NCBI GenBank assembly: GCA_958295465.1
Contig: OY282353.1
Coordinates: forward strand, 3,091,001-3,155,000
Origin: an uncultured Gammaproteobacteria bacterium
Lineage (GTDB): Bacteria > Pseudomonadota > Gammaproteobacteria > HK1
DNA: 64,000 bases
Reading direction: 5' to 3'
Below the pieces are notes generated by a model. That model was not told where the DNA came from, did not search any database, and saw nothing but the letters and a program-made list of their open reading frames with translations. Within the stretch, counting starts at the first letter, position 1, and each line of letters begins with the position of its first letter. Below are positions 35,441 through 45,516 of the stretch, piece by piece. A program made the position numbers and the translations under genes.

Positions 35441-37711
35441 TCACGCCGTGGACGGATTTCGTGGCGTTGCGCCTGCTCCCGCATCCGCCCCGGCATCCGC
35501 GAAAGTCACGAGCACCGCACCTTCGGCCACCTGCGCGCCTTCCGAGACCATGACCTCGGCGACGACGCCTGCGCGGGGCGCTTCGACGCTCAGCTCCATC
35601 TTCATCGCTTCGAGCACCACCAGCGTCGCGCCGCGCTCGACCCTGTCGCCGCTTCGTACCGCAGTCTTGACCACCTTGCCCGGCAATGGCGCGGTGACGC
35701 GGGTGAGCGCGGCGCCGGCGTCGCCGTCCTCGACCATGCGGCCGGGCAGGGTGACGAACCAGACCCGCCCGGCATGGAGCACGTGCAGTCCGCCGACGGC
35801 GGTAGCGCTCCCGCCACCGGCGGCAGTGTTCGCGACGGCATCCGCTCCTCCACCGGTAACGACGGTCCCGTCACCGGCGGCAATGGTTCCTGCTCCAGCG
35901 GCGACGGCCTCGCCACCGCCGGCAACGATCCGAAGCGTCGCGATACGGTCCGCAAGATCCAGCACCACGCGCGCGCCGTCCCGGCGGACCACCCTCGCGA
36001 CGAACGGCGGGACGCCCGCGAGCTCGGCGCGGATACCGCCGCCTTCCAGGAACGTCACCACCCCCTCGACGATCTCGCCGTCGATGCCGCAGCGCACGTA
36101 CTGACTCGCTTCGCCCCACAGCCGCCAGCCCTTGAGCACCGTCCACGGATCGGCGGCGGGCCGGTCGAGGGCGGTCTCCACGTGCGTCGCGCCAGTGGAT
36201 TCGTCGAAGGCATCCGCCGCGTGTATCCCGCCCGCGGACTTGCCGAAGCCGCCCACCGTGCGTATCCCGCCGGCGGGCGCATCCAGGACACCCGCCGCGT
36301 GCATCGCGGCGGCGGCGAGCACCGGCTCGGGGACCGGGCCGCGCGCGGTCAGGGTATCGAGCGCGCGCTCGATGAGCCCGGTGTCGACGTCCCCGGCCCG
36401 GAACTCCGGGTGCGCGACGAGCCGCGACAGGAAGGGCAGGTTGGTCGTGACCCCGGCGAGTTCGACCGCCCGGAGCGCGCCGGCGAGGCGGTCGAGCGCC
36501 GCGGCGCGGTCGGGGCCGTGGGCGATGACCTTGGCGAGCATCGGATCGTAGTGCGCGGTGACGGCATCGCCCTCGCGCACGCCGTGGTCGATGCGCAGAT
36601 CCCCGGACGCCGGCGGGAACGCGAGATGCGCGATGGCGCCGGTGGCGGGGAGGAATCCGCGCTCGGGGTCTTCGGCATAGACCCGCGCCTCGACCGCGTG
36701 TCCGGTGATCGACAGCGCCGCCTGCCCGGCCGGCAGCGGCTCGCCGGCCGCGACCCGGAGCTGCCATTCCACGAGGTCCGTGCCGGTGACCATCTCGGTG
36801 ACCGGGTGCTCGACCTGGAGCCGGGTGTTCATCTCCATGAACCAGAAGCGGTCCTCGCGCAGCCCCTGCGAGGCGTCGGCGATGAACTCCACCGTGCCCG
36901 CCCCGCGATAGCCGATGGCCTTGGCCGCGGCCACCGCCGCCGCGCCCATCGCCGCGCGCATCGCCTCGGACATGCCCGGCGCCGGGGCCTCCTCCACCAC
37001 CTTCTGGTGGCGGCGCTGCAACGAGCAGTCCCGCTCGAAGAGATGCACCGCGTTGCCGTGGGCGTCGGCGAACACCTGCACCTCGACGTGGCGCGGTCGC
37101 GCGATGCAACGCTCGATCAGCACCCGGCCGTCGCCGAAGCTCGACCGGGCCTCGCGCCGCGCGCCTTCGAGCGCCTCCTTGAATTCGGCCTCGGCATCGG
37201 CGCGCCGCAACCCCTTGCCGCCGCCGCCCGCCACCGCCTTGACCAGCACCGGGAAGCCGATCTCGCGGGCGCGCGCGAGCAGCGTCGCGGGGTCCTGGTC
37301 TTCCCCGTGGTAGCCGGGGACGACGGGCACGCCCGCGGCCTCCATCGCGCGCTTCGCCGCGTCCTTCAACCCCATGGCCCGGACCGCGCCGGCCGGCGGG
37401 CCGACGAAGACGAGGCCGGCGGCGTCGCAGGCTTCGACGAACGCGGGATTCTCGGCCAGGAATCCGTAGCCGGGATGCACCGCGTCCGCGCCCGCCGCCT
37501 TCGCCGCCGCGACCACCCGCTCGACGTCGAGGTAGCTCCGCGCCGCGTCCGCGGGACCGAGCCGCCACGCCTCGCCGGCCGTCGCGACGTGCAGCGCGTC
37601 GCGGTCCGCGTCGGAATAGACCGCGGCGGTACGGATGCCGAGCCGGTGCGCGGTGCGCATCACCCGGCAGGCGATCTCCCCGCGGTTGGCGATGAGGAGC
37701 TTCGTGAACAT
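35441..37711 (-). CDS. mccA: Methylcrotonyl-CoA carboxylase alpha (biotin) subunit
   Basis: N-terminal biotin carboxylase (LLIANRGEIACRVMRTA, then the ATP-grasp GGGGKG loop and FFMEMNTRLQVEHPVTE-type motif), and a C-terminal biotinyl domain with EAMKM near residue 707. It carboxylates biotin in leucine degradation. ATG at 37711. At 756 residues it is about 90 longer than usual: two Gly/Ala-rich inserts sit at about 500-540 (GGIRTVGGFGKSAGGIHAAD) and 610-650. It is read after mccB in the same direction. The pairing with a beta subunit ending FGVFRM makes methylcrotonyl-CoA a better guess than propionyl-CoA. Confidence 0.88.
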   Translation of the reverse strand: MFTKLLIANRGEIACRVMRTAHRLGIRTAAVYSDADRDALHVATAGEAWRLGPADAARSYLDVERVVAAAKAAGADAVHPGYGFLAENPAFVEACDAAGLVFVGPPAGAVRAMGLKDAAKRAMEAAGVPVVPGYHGEDQDPATLLARAREIGFPVLVKAVAGGGGKGLRRADAEAEFKEALEGARREARSSFGDGRVLIERCIARPRHVEVQVFADAHGNAVHLFERDCSLQRRHQKVVEEAPAPGMSEAMRAAMGAAAVAAAKAIGYRGAGTVEFIADASQGLREDRFWFMEMNTRLQVEHPVTEMVTGTDLVEWQLRVAAGEPLPAGQAALSITGHAVEARVYAEDPERGFLPATGAIAHLAFPPASGDLRIDHGVREGDAVTAHYDPMLAKVIAHGPDRAAALDRLAGALRAVELAGVTTNLPFLSRLVAHPEFRAGDVDTGLIERALDTLTARGPVPEPVLAAAAMHAAGVLDAPAGGIRTVGGFGKSAGGIHAADAFDESTGATHVETALDRPAADPWTVLKGWRLWGEASQYVRCGIDGEIVEGVVTFLEGGGIRAELAGVPPFVARVVRRDGARVVLDLADRIATLRIVAGGGEAVAAGAGTIAAGDGTVVTGGGADAVANTAAGGGSATAVGGLHVLHAGRVWFVTLPGRMVEDGDAGAALTRVTAPLPGKVVKTAVRSGDRVERGATLVVLEAMKMELSVEAPRAGVVAEVMVSEGAQVAEGAVLVTFADAGADAGAGATPRNPSTA

Positions 37712-37897
37712 CGATCCCTTCGCGCTAATCCCTTGGCGCTCGAATCTCGGGCGACGCGCCGGGGAAGTTCGAAGCCCGCGCCTTCGCTCCGCCGCGGGCG
37801 GGAGGCCCACGTCCGCAGGAGCGCCGTTCCACGGATCGAAACCGGCCGCCGGCCCTGCCGAGCCGAGTGAAGAACCGCTTCCCGAGCATCGCACGCA

Positions 37898-39505
37898 TCA
37901 CATCCGGAACACGCCGAAGCGGGTCTCCTCGATCGGCGCGTTCAGGGCGGCGGAGAGCGAAAGCGCGAGCACCTCGCGGGTGCGGGCCGGATGGACGATG
38001 CCGTCGTCCCAGAGCCGGGCGCTCGCGTAGAGCGGATGCCCCTCGCGCTCGAACCGCTCGACGATCGGGCGCTTGAACGCCGCCTCCTCCTCGCTCGACC
38101 ACGTCCCGCCCCGGCGCTCGATGCCGCCGCGCCGGACCGTCGCGAGCACCCCGGCCGCCTGCTCCCCGCCCATCACCGAGATGCGCGCGTTCGGCCACGT
38201 CCACAGGAAGCGCGGCGAATAGGCGCGCCCGCACATGCCGTAGTTCCCGGCTCCGAACGATCCCCCGATGATCACCGTGAGCTTCGGCACCCGCGCGGTG
38301 GCCACCGCGGTGACCAGCTTGGCGCCGTCCTTCGCGATGCCCCCCGCCTCGTACTTGCGCCCGACCATGAAGCCGGTGATGTTTTGCAGGAACACGAGCG
38401 GGATGCCGCGCTGCGCGCACAGCTCGATGAAGTGGGCGCCCTTCTGCGCCGATTCGGAGAACAGGATCCCGTGGTTCGCGACGATCCCGATCGGCATCCC
38501 CGCGACGTGGGCGAAGCCGCAGACCAGGGTCGCGCCGTAGAGCTTCTTGAACTCGTCGAGGCGGGAATCGTCCACGATGCGGGCGATCACCTCGCGCACG
38601 TCGCAGGGCTGGCGCACGTCGGGGGGGATGATCCCCAGGATCTCGTCGGGGTCGTAGCGCGGCGGGGCCGGCGCCCGGGTGCGCAGCCCGATGCGCTTCT
38701 CCCGGTTGGCGTTGGCGATGGCGCGGCGGGCGAGATCGAGGGCGTGCGCGTCGTCCGCCGCGTAATGGTCGGTGACCCCCGATTCGCGCGAGTGCAGATC
38801 CGCGCCGCCGAGCTCCTCGGCCGAGACCACCTCCCCGGTCGCCGCCTTCACCAGCGGCGGCCCGCCGAGGAAGATCGTGCCCTGCCCGCGCACGATGATG
38901 CTCTCGTCGCTCATCGCCGGGACGTAGGCGCCGCCCGCGGTGCACGAGCCCATGACCACCGCCACCTGCGGGATCCCCGCCGCGGACATGTTCGCCTGGT
39001 TGTAGAAGATGCGCCCGAAGTGCTCGCGGTCGGGGAAGACCTCGTCCTGGCTCGGAAGATGCGCTCCGCCCGAATCGACGAGGTACACGCAGGGCAGCCG
39101 GTTCTGCCGGGCGATCTCCTGTGCGCGGAGCTGCTTCTTCACCGTGAGGGGGAAGTAGGTGCCGCCCTTCACGGTGGCGTCGTTGCACACCACCATGCAC
39201 TCGACGCCGGCGATGCGGCCGATGCCGGTGACGAGCCCCGCCGAGGGCACCTCGCCGCCGTACATGCCGTGGGCGGCGAAGAGGCCGATTTCGAGGAAGG
39301 GCGAGCCGGGATCGAGGAGCCGGCCCACCCGCTCGCGCGGCAGGAGCTTGCCGCGTTCGACGTGCCGGGCGCGGGCGCTCTGCGGACCGCCCTCCATGAT
39401 TCCGGCCGCGAGCACGGCCGTCTCCTCCACGAGCCGGCGCATCCGGTCGCGGTTGGATCGGAAGGCGTCCGAGCGCACCGGGAGGGTGGATTCGAGCACG
39501 TTCAT
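37898..39505 (-). CDS. mccB: Methylcrotonyl-CoA carboxylase beta subunit
   Basis: A carboxyltransferase of the AccD5/PccB/MccB family, 535 residues. [57 protein letters not shown] and [18 protein letters not shown] are signature stretches of the methylcrotonyl group, and the C-terminus FGVFRM is the usual ending. It transfers carboxyl from biotin on MccA to 3-methylcrotonyl-CoA in leucine breakdown. mccA follows 186 bases later on the same strand; isovaleryl-CoA dehydrogenase and hydratase genes are not in the window. Confidence 0.93.
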   Translation of the reverse strand: MNVLESTLPVRSDAFRSNRDRMRRLVEETAVLAAGIMEGGPQSARARHVERGKLLPRERVGRLLDPGSPFLEIGLFAAHGMYGGEVPSAGLVTGIGRIAGVECMVVCNDATVKGGTYFPLTVKKQLRAQEIARQNRLPCVYLVDSGGAHLPSQDEVFPDREHFGRIFYNQANMSAAGIPQVAVVMGSCTAGGAYVPAMSDESIIVRGQGTIFLGGPPLVKAATGEVVSAEELGGADLHSRESGVTDHYAADDAHALDLARRAIANANREKRIGLRTRAPAPPRYDPDEILGIIPPDVRQPCDVREVIARIVDDSRLDEFKKLYGATLVCGFAHVAGMPIGIVANHGILFSESAQKGAHFIELCAQRGIPLVFLQNITGFMVGRKYEAGGIAKDGAKLVTAVATARVPKLTVIIGGSFGAGNYGMCGRAYSPRFLWTWPNARISVMGGEQAAGVLATVRRGGIERRGGTWSSEEEAAFKRPIVERFEREGHPLYASARLWDDGIVHPARTREVLALSLSAALNAPIEETRFGVFRM

Positions 39506-39577
39506 CGCGTGTCTCGGCGCGTTCCCCCGGACGCCGCTCCGTCGCCGACTTCGGATCAGCGCGACCGGCAGGCCGGC

Positions 39578-40462
39578 TCAGGCGTCGGGATACACCGACG
39601 GGACGAACGTCTGGTCGGTGATCGGCGGGCGCACGTACGCGCCGGCATCGGTGCGTTTCGGAAGCGAGATCGGCTCCGGCGTCAGATCCTCGTAAGGGAT
39701 CATGCTCAGCAGGTGGCGGATACAGTTCAATCGCGCATGCTTCTTCACGTCCGCGTCGACGACGTACCACGGCGCCTGCTTGATGTCGGTGTGCGCGAAC
39801 ATGTCGTCCTTCGCCTTGGAGTATTCGACCCACCGCCGCCGCGATTCCAGATCCATCGGGCTGAGCTTCCAGCGTTTGTGGCTCTGGGTGAGCCGGCTCT
39901 GGAACCGCTTCTCCTGCTCCTCGTCGGAGACGGAGAACCAGTACTTGATGAGCTTGATGCCGGACCGCACGAGCATGCGCTCGAACTCCGGGCAGGTGCG
40001 CAGGAACTCGCGGTGTTCCCCGTCGGTGCAGAAGCCCATGACCCGCTCGACGCCGGCTCGGTTGTACCAGCTTCGATCGAACAGGACCATCTCGCCGGCG
40101 GCGGGCAGGTGCGGCACGTAGCGCTGGAAATACCACTGGGTCTGCTCGCGCTCGGTCGGTGCCGGCAGGGCGACGACCCGGCAGATGCGCGGGCTCAGAT
40201 GCTGGTTGATGCGCTTGATGACGCCGCCCTTGCCGGCCGCATCGCGCCCCTCGAAGATGACCACCACCTTGAGCCCTTCGTGCTTGATCCACTCGACCAT
40301 CTTCACGAGCTCGACCTGGAGCCCGAACAGCTCCTTCTCGTAACGCTTGTTCTCGATCTTCTTCGGGCCCTCCGCCGTCTCCCCGTTGCCCTTCCCCGCG
40401 GTCGTGTCCTTCGTCCGGGTGGTCCCATCCGTACCCTTCCGTGCCTTTTTCGACTTGCCCAT
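39578..40462 (-). CDS. ppk2: Polyphosphate kinase 2
   Basis: PPK2 family P-loop kinase that moves phosphate between polyphosphate and nucleotides. Walker A is FEGRDAAGKGG; the lid and Walker B stretches are FDRSWYNRAGVERVMGFC and IKLIKYWFSVSDEEQ. The ATG at 40462 begins MGKSKKARKG, a Lys/Gly/Thr-rich N-terminal tail of about 40 residues before the kinase. Length 294, class I-like. It stands alone, 72 bases before mccB. Confidence 0.93.
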   Translation of the reverse strand: MGKSKKARKGTDGTTRTKDTTAGKGNGETAEGPKKIENKRYEKELFGLQVELVKMVEWIKHEGLKVVVIFEGRDAAGKGGVIKRINQHLSPRICRVVALPAPTEREQTQWYFQRYVPHLPAAGEMVLFDRSWYNRAGVERVMGFCTDGEHREFLRTCPEFERMLVRSGIKLIKYWFSVSDEEQEKRFQSRLTQSHKRWKLSPMDLESRRRWVEYSKAKDDMFAHTDIKQAPWYVVDADVKKHARLNCIRHLLSMIPYEDLTPEPISLPKRTDAGAYVRPPITDQTFVPSVYPDA

Positions 40463-40500
40463 GTTCCCCCTCCTCTTCTTCGGTTTTGCGCAGCCGGCCC

Positions 40501-42066
40501 TTAGAACAGTTCGCCCTGTGCATTCTGGCACATCCTGCCTGCGCCCGGCAGCATCTCCGCGATCGACGCCACTGGTACGTTGCCGAGTTCCCCAGGCTCA
40601 AGCTTGTGCAAACCACCCCCGTAAACCCGACCCTCACCGAGCATCGCGTTCGGATTGATGTCATTCAGTATCTCCCAGATCCGCGTCTTCAATGCCGGAT
40701 CGCCCTCAAGCGTTCGGGCAAGCAATTCCTTCGGATACAGCATCAGGTACACGTTCGCGGCCGTCGCCAGGGAATAGTTGAGTATAAAACGAAATGGTCG
40801 TCCGTTCTTCTTGTCGTTTCGACCAAGATAGGTACATACGAACGGTGCCGGTGGACGGTGTTCCTGTGTATACCATAGTGTCCTGTGCCGGCAGATGTAA
40901 CGCTCCGCGATACCTCGTGCCTTCCCCGCTTGCAGGTATGCCCACAGCGCTGGATATTGCCACTTGATCTGTTCCTCCTTCAATTGGCAGTCCAGTAAAA
41001 ACAGGCGACGATCGAGCATCGGGTTTCCTTTCGCATCCGCCGTAACCACATTCTCCGGTAAATAGCGTGGACTCGGCAATATCGGTTGAAACATATCAAA
41101 TGGGAGTTTGCGCCTCTCGATATCCTCTACCGACAGAATGAAGTAGCTGTTGTCTCCCGTCGCCAGCCCACGTTTGATTCTGAAGAAATCACCGAGAACT
41201 GGCGTATCCGGATTGTCGTACCCCGCCTGTATCGGATACCGAGTCCACTTCGGGTCGCGGCGCAACGTCTCGACGGGCACCAAGCGCTCCAGCTTCGGCT
41301 GTTCCAGTGATCCGCCATAGGTAAACCGCACCTCATGTTCCGCCCATGGAGCTTCCTTGCGGAACCACACTACGGCCGAGGACACCAGCGCATCGTCAAA
41401 CTGCACGTCGTTTGGATCGAAACGATGAATATGCAGCAGTGTGACCTTGTCGAGCAGATAGCGTTTCACCGAAAGACCGTAGTTAACATCCATGAATTCG
41501 CTCGGTACCAACCATCCCGCCAAGCCTCCTTCTGCCATCCATATATGGCTTAGACCAATAAAATAGCAATACAATCCGGCCAAACCGTTGATTTCCATAC
41601 CGCTCGACTCATACGTGCACGCTTTCAATCTCTGCTTCTCACCATTGACGATATGATGATGCCGCACATACGGGGGGTTGCAGATCAGCAAGTTGAATTT
41701 TTCGGGATCCGGTGGCGATTTCGCTCGCGTGAAGTCCTTCAAGTGTACGTCCAAACCTCTCTCTCTCCAAAGCTTGTCTGCGGGTGCTCCGTAATGGGGA
41801 TCTATTTCGTAGCCGACGGCAGCACTGATGCGAGTCTTCGGTAATACGGTAAGCAAGGCGGAGTAGAATGATCCGGTTCCAACTGCCGGATCAATAAAAC
41901 GAATCTTGTCGCTTTGTCCGAATTCCTCCTTGGCATAGCGAAGAATATCGACAGCCAGAACGGTCGGTGTGGCAAATTGCCCCATGCGGTTCCGTTCCGT
42001 CTGCTCTTTCCTTGCATCCAACGCTCTTTGCAGTGCCAGCCGGCAATTCTCAAGCTCTGTTGTCAT
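40501..42066 (-). CDS. DNA adenine methyltransferase of a XamI-type restriction system
   Basis: A class I SAM N6-adenine methylase of the Eco57I/TaqI type: FIDPAVGTGSFYSALL (motif I), VGYEIDP, and NLLICNPPYVRHHH (motif IV NPPY). The remainder is a target-recognition region ending with LEPGELGNVPV. ATG at 42066. The restriction gene lies 11 bases upstream on the same strand. GC is visibly lower than in the flanking mcc and ggt genes, which suggests transfer. It should protect the site cut by its partner. Confidence 0.9.
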   Translation of the reverse strand: MTTELENCRLALQRALDARKEQTERNRMGQFATPTVLAVDILRYAKEEFGQSDKIRFIDPAVGTGSFYSALLTVLPKTRISAAVGYEIDPHYGAPADKLWRERGLDVHLKDFTRAKSPPDPEKFNLLICNPPYVRHHHIVNGEKQRLKACTYESSGMEINGLAGLYCYFIGLSHIWMAEGGLAGWLVPSEFMDVNYGLSVKRYLLDKVTLLHIHRFDPNDVQFDDALVSSAVVWFRKEAPWAEHEVRFTYGGSLEQPKLERLVPVETLRRDPKWTRYPIQAGYDNPDTPVLGDFFRIKRGLATGDNSYFILSVEDIERRKLPFDMFQPILPSPRYLPENVVTADAKGNPMLDRRLFLLDCQLKEEQIKWQYPALWAYLQAGKARGIAERYICRHRTLWYTQEHRPPAPFVCTYLGRNDKKNGRPFRFILNYSLATAANVYLMLYPKELLARTLEGDPALKTRIWEILNDINPNAMLGEGRVYGGGLHKLEPGELGNVPVASIAEMLPGAGRMCQNAQGELF

Positions 42067-42077
42067 TTTATTGATAC

Positions 42078-43037
42078 CTAAAGCCCAAATTGACTGAGGT
42101 CGTCTATGCGGTGTTCCCATACCCAGTCGATGCGTTCCGCGTCTTTATATTCCAGATACTTGCTGTCGAAATATCCGCACAGGAATAAAATGAACCGCAC
42201 GTTCTTTCCATGAGTTCCACGCAATTGATGCATCTTCGTGGCCTCTTCCTTGCGTCGTTTGTTGACGTTCGTAGAATCACCCGCGGATTTTGCCTCGATA
42301 AGCAAAGGCAACTCACCTGTACGGGCTTTCTTCGGCATCACAACGGCATCGACAGAAATATTGACCGGCTTGTCGGCGTCTTCCTGTTTTCCCGGCACGT
42401 TCAGTCGCAATGAGAACGTCCCCGGATCCATCTCGTTGTACTTCGTCCCTCCGTCTGCGGTCGTGTAATCTCTACTCTTCAGCCAGTTTTTGATCGCCGC
42501 AAGTTGACGCTGTTCCTGAGCATTACGAATGCGCGGATTCGCCACCGCACCGCAGAGACGATCGGCTACGATCGTCGCAGCTCGGTACAGTTCCTTTTTA
42601 GACGGACCATTATCGCGTCCCAGCCACACGAAAATGTCCGGATCGGCCATTTTCTTGATGATCTTGGCGATCCTCTCAAGGTCACGATCAAGCTCGCGCC
42701 GTCCCATTCGTGGCGGCAGCTTCCCCTTCTTCTCCATCACGTTGACAAGGCTCTTCGAAACACCGGCAAGCCCGATCAGCCTGTCTACGGCAAGTGGCGG
42801 GCAGGTGGACATCCGCAGGGTCGGCAGGATACCGGGCCTCCTCTTCAGCAACGCCACGTCGACGTACATCAGGTTGTGCGTTGCTTTCAGCGCCTTCTCG
42901 ACATCCTTGGTGGTCTTCACTCGCGCCTTTCGGTAAGCCTTCGGTGCAAAGCGCAAGAACCATTTGTTGTTCATATACACCGACTGCGCAATATCCTGCT
43001 TCCACCGTTCAGGTTTATCCCGGTTGACTGCCATCAT
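42078..43037 (-). CDS. XamI-family type II restriction endonuclease
   Basis: A 319-residue protein recognised by PPLAVDRLIGLAGVSKSLV and the nuclease core D-x-n-LPLLIEAKSAGD (an Asp in ISVDAVVMP followed by E-A-K), the PD-(D/E)XK pattern of the XamI group. It is followed 11 bases later by its methylase. XamI cleaves GTCGAC; whether this relative shares that specificity cannot be read. Its start codon lies inside the end of the small RHH gene, so expression is coupled. The region is A/T-richer than the neighbourhood. Confidence 0.8.
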   Translation of the reverse strand: MMAVNRDKPERWKQDIAQSVYMNNKWFLRFAPKAYRKARVKTTKDVEKALKATHNLMYVDVALLKRRPGILPTLRMSTCPPLAVDRLIGLAGVSKSLVNVMEKKGKLPPRMGRRELDRDLERIAKIIKKMADPDIFVWLGRDNGPSKKELYRAATIVADRLCGAVANPRIRNAQEQRQLAAIKNWLKSRDYTTADGGTKYNEMDPGTFSLRLNVPGKQEDADKPVNISVDAVVMPKKARTGELPLLIEAKSAGDSTNVNKRRKEEATKMHQLRGTHGKNVRFILFLCGYFDSKYLEYKDAERIDWVWEHRIDDLSQFGL

Positions 43038-43212
43038 TCACTCGATCTTTTCGCATCGCCTGCTGGTATAGCTTCCACATCTCCTGGAAAAGTTTGTTCA
43101 GCCGCACATTTCGCCCGGCTGCTTCTTTCTTGAACGCGACCGCAATCTCCTCCGGCAGTCTGATCCCAACGATCTGTGTCGATCCTCGTGCAATCATTGC
43201 TTTCTCCACCAT
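43015..43212 (-). CDS. Small ribbon-helix-helix-like protein upstream of XamI-type gene
   Basis: A 65-residue protein: STQIVGIRLPEEIAVAFKKEA is a ribbon-helix-helix strand and first helix, and NVRLNKLFQEMWKLYQQAM the second helix. Its 3' end overlaps the restriction gene start by 23 bases. A role as controller of the restriction-modification operon is likely from position, but no operator can be shown. Confidence 0.6.
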   Translation of the reverse strand: MVEKAMIARGSTQIVGIRLPEEIAVAFKKEAAGRNVRLNKLFQEMWKLYQQAMRKDRVNDGSQPG

Positions 43213-43218
43213 CGCATA

Positions 43219-43545
43219 CTACCGCACATAGTTGTCGACAAGTCGACGACTGTCAACATCGGAGCATGACGATTCCAGGATTCGACCGTCCCTGAGAACA
43301 TCGTCCGCATCGATCTCCGTGATCTCGGCGCTGCCCAGTCGCGGGAGGTCGAGCGATCGTCTCACGCTGACGAGTATCCAGCCTTCGATGACTTCCTTCA
43401 GCTCTCGCCGGCAGCCTTCCAACGTTCGACCGCACGCCCACACGCCCGGCAAATCCGGCACCTTCCCGTAGTAGGGGGTTTCTTCGTCTTCGATCAGCTC
43501 GTACCGAGCGCGTCGAAGCGCTTCATCGATGTATTCGGTCAGCAT
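43219..43545 (-). CDS. HicB-family antitoxin-like protein without HicA
   Basis: The start MLTEYIDEALRRARYEL, then YYGKVPDLPGVWACGRTLEGCRRELKEVIEGW, is the partial RNase-H fold of HicB. The protein goes on for 40 more residues than a minimal HicB. HicB genes normally accompany hicA; none is adjacent, the next gene downstream being the RHH gene. It could be an orphan or a regulator. Confidence 0.75.
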   Translation of the reverse strand: MLTEYIDEALRRARYELIEDEETPYYGKVPDLPGVWACGRTLEGCRRELKEVIEGWILVSVRRSLDLPRLGSAEITEIDADDVLRDGRILESSCSDVDSRRLVDNYVR

Positions 43546-43728
43546 GGCGTCGTGGCATCCAATGCACCCGAACGCGACGTCTCATCCGGCTCTCGCGGCC
43601 CTCCCCGATCTGGAGTTGACCCGATTTCGTGGACATCTGACCCTGACCCCTTCGGGAAGGAGGTATCCACCATGACGATATCGAGACCGTCGCCCCGACC
43701 TCGCCACCGTCGTTTCCGGCGCCCACCG

Positions 43729-45516
43729 TTACCAGCCCATCGCGCGGCTCCAGCGCCGCGGGTCGGCGGCGGCTTCGAGCTCACCCGTCGTGAGGTCCTT
43801 GCGGACCGCGCAGACCCCGCCGGTCCAGTGCGTCCAGTCGTCGAGGCGCTCGACGCGGTGCCCGCGCGCGGCGAGCCGATCGCACGCAGCCTCGCCGATC
43901 CGTCCTTCGAGGGTGACCAGTCCGGGATAGGCGGTATGGGGCGAGAAGGTGTCGGGATGGCTGTGGGTGACGAGACGGGGCGCTTCGACCGCGTCCTGCA
44001 GCGCCATGCCGAAGACCAGGTGGTTGAGGAGCGTCTGGAGGTTCGCCTGGATCTGGGTGTCCCCGCCGGGGGTGCCGAACGGCATGATCCAGCGTCCCGG
44101 AGACAGGACGAAGCAGGGATTCGGGGTGAGGCGGGGACGTTTGCCGGGCGCGACGCAGGACGGGTGGCCCCGCACCGCCCAGGACTGGGCGCCGCGCGAC
44201 GACACCGTGAACCCGGCTCCCGGCACCACCGGCGTATCCCAGCTCGTATCGGACGGGGTCGAGCAGAGGGCGTTGCCCTGCCCGTCGATGACGCAGACGA
44301 TCGAGGTGTCGGCCGGCGGGCGGACCGGCGCTTCGCCAGCGGCAGCCTCCGCGGTGGCCGGCGGCCGGATCGGCGCCTCGTTCGCGGCCGGCGGCGCAGC
44401 CCCGGCTACGGCCACCGGTGAAACGTAGGGTGCGTGGCCGGGCACGGCGCCGGGGAGCGGCATCCCCGGGCTGGCCCGGTGGGGGTCGATCGCCTTTCCG
44501 CGCTCCCCCGCCCAGGACTCGCCGATGAGGGCGCCGACGGGGACGTCCACGAAGTCCGGATCACCGAGGTAGCCCTCCCGATCGGCGAACGTGAGCTTGA
44601 GGATCTCCGCGATCGCGTGCAGGTAGCCATCGGTGCCGTGCCCGAGCGCCTCGACGCCGGCCGCCTCGGCGATGGCGAGCGCTTCGAGCAGGAACGGTCC
44701 CTGGGACCAGGCGCCGCACGTATGCACTTCGACCGCCTCGCCGTTGAACCGGAAGCGGCGTGACACCGAGGGCACGATGGGGCAGCGGAACGATTCCAGG
44801 TCCTCCGCCGCGAGGAGCCCGTCGTGCTCGCGCTGGTGCGCGAGGACCTTGCTCGCGACGTCGCCGCGGTAGAACGCACGGCGCACCGCCGCGAGCCCGG
44901 CCATGCGGTCGTCGCCCGCCGCGCGCTCCTCGTCGCAGAGGAATTGCAGGACGCGGCCGAGGTCGGCCTGCACCAGCCGGTCACCGGGCGCCGGGATCTC
45001 GCCGCCCGGCATCCAGATCGCGACGTTCTCCGGCCAGTGCCGCATGTCGTCGGCGTACCGGCGCACGTAGTCGAGCATCACGGGGTGGCGGGGGAAGCCC
45101 CGGGATGCGTAGCGCACCGCGCGCGCCGCCACGTCGCGGAAGGTCATCGTGCCCCAGCGCTCCAGGGCCTGGAGGCAGGCATCGGGGGCGGCCGGCACCA
45201 CCGTGCGCCGCACCCCGAGCGGGATCTCGCCGCCGTGGCGCTCGATGAACGCATCGGGGTCGAGCGCGCGTGGCCAGCCCCCGACCCCGGCGATGGTGAC
45301 GATCTCGCCGGTCTCGGCGAGGCGGATGATCATCGGCGCGACCCCGGCCACGCTCACCTGGTCGCTGTACACCACCCCGAGGGTCAGGATGGCGGCGACC
45401 CCCGCGTCGATCGCGTTGCCGCCGTTCTCCAGCGCCTCGAACGCGGCCAGCGCCGCGAGCTCGTGGCCGGCGCTGACGACGTAGTGATGACCACGGGTGA
45501 CGGGGACGACGGACAT
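43729..45516 (-). CDS. Gamma-glutamyltransferase family protein
   Basis: An N-terminal nucleophile hydrolase. GHELAALAAFEALENGGNAIDAGVAA at the start and the processing site PADTSIVCVIDGQGNALCSTPSD, where the Thr becomes the catalytic N-terminus of the small subunit, are typical; FGTPGGDTQIQANLQTLLN follows. There is an Ala/Pro-rich linker just before the cleavage site (residues ~385-420). I used ATG 45516 with GGAGG just upstream; MSILDV at 45585 is the alternative. No signal peptide, so this is probably a cytosolic GGT-like amidase rather than periplasmic glutathione hydrolase. Confidence 0.88.
   Translation of the reverse strand: MSVVPVTRGHHYVVSAGHELAALAAFEALENGGNAIDAGVAAILTLGVVYSDQVSVAGVAPMIIRLAETGEIVTIAGVGGWPRALDPDAFIERHGGEIPLGVRRTVVPAAPDACLQALERWGTMTFRDVAARAVRYASRGFPRHPVMLDYVRRYADDMRHWPENVAIWMPGGEIPAPGDRLVQADLGRVLQFLCDEERAAGDDRMAGLAAVRRAFYRGDVASKVLAHQREHDGLLAAEDLESFRCPIVPSVSRRFRFNGEAVEVHTCGAWSQGPFLLEALAIAEAAGVEALGHGTDGYLHAIAEILKLTFADREGYLGDPDFVDVPVGALIGESWAGERGKAIDPHRASPGMPLPGAVPGHAPYVSPVAVAGAAPPAANEAPIRPPATAEAAAGEAPVRPPADTSIVCVIDGQGNALCSTPSDTSWDTPVVPGAGFTVSSRGAQSWAVRGHPSCVAPGKRPRLTPNPCFVLSPGRWIMPFGTPGGDTQIQANLQTLLNHLVFGMALQDAVEAPRLVTHSHPDTFSPHTAYPGLVTLEGRIGEAACDRLAARGHRVERLDDWTHWTGGVCAVRKDLTTGELEAAADPRRWSRAMGW

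Noticed and set aside
35774-40504. Plus-strand frames of 698 and 837 residues
   Set aside because: Antisense to mccA, mccB and ppk2, whose family motifs are unmistakable.
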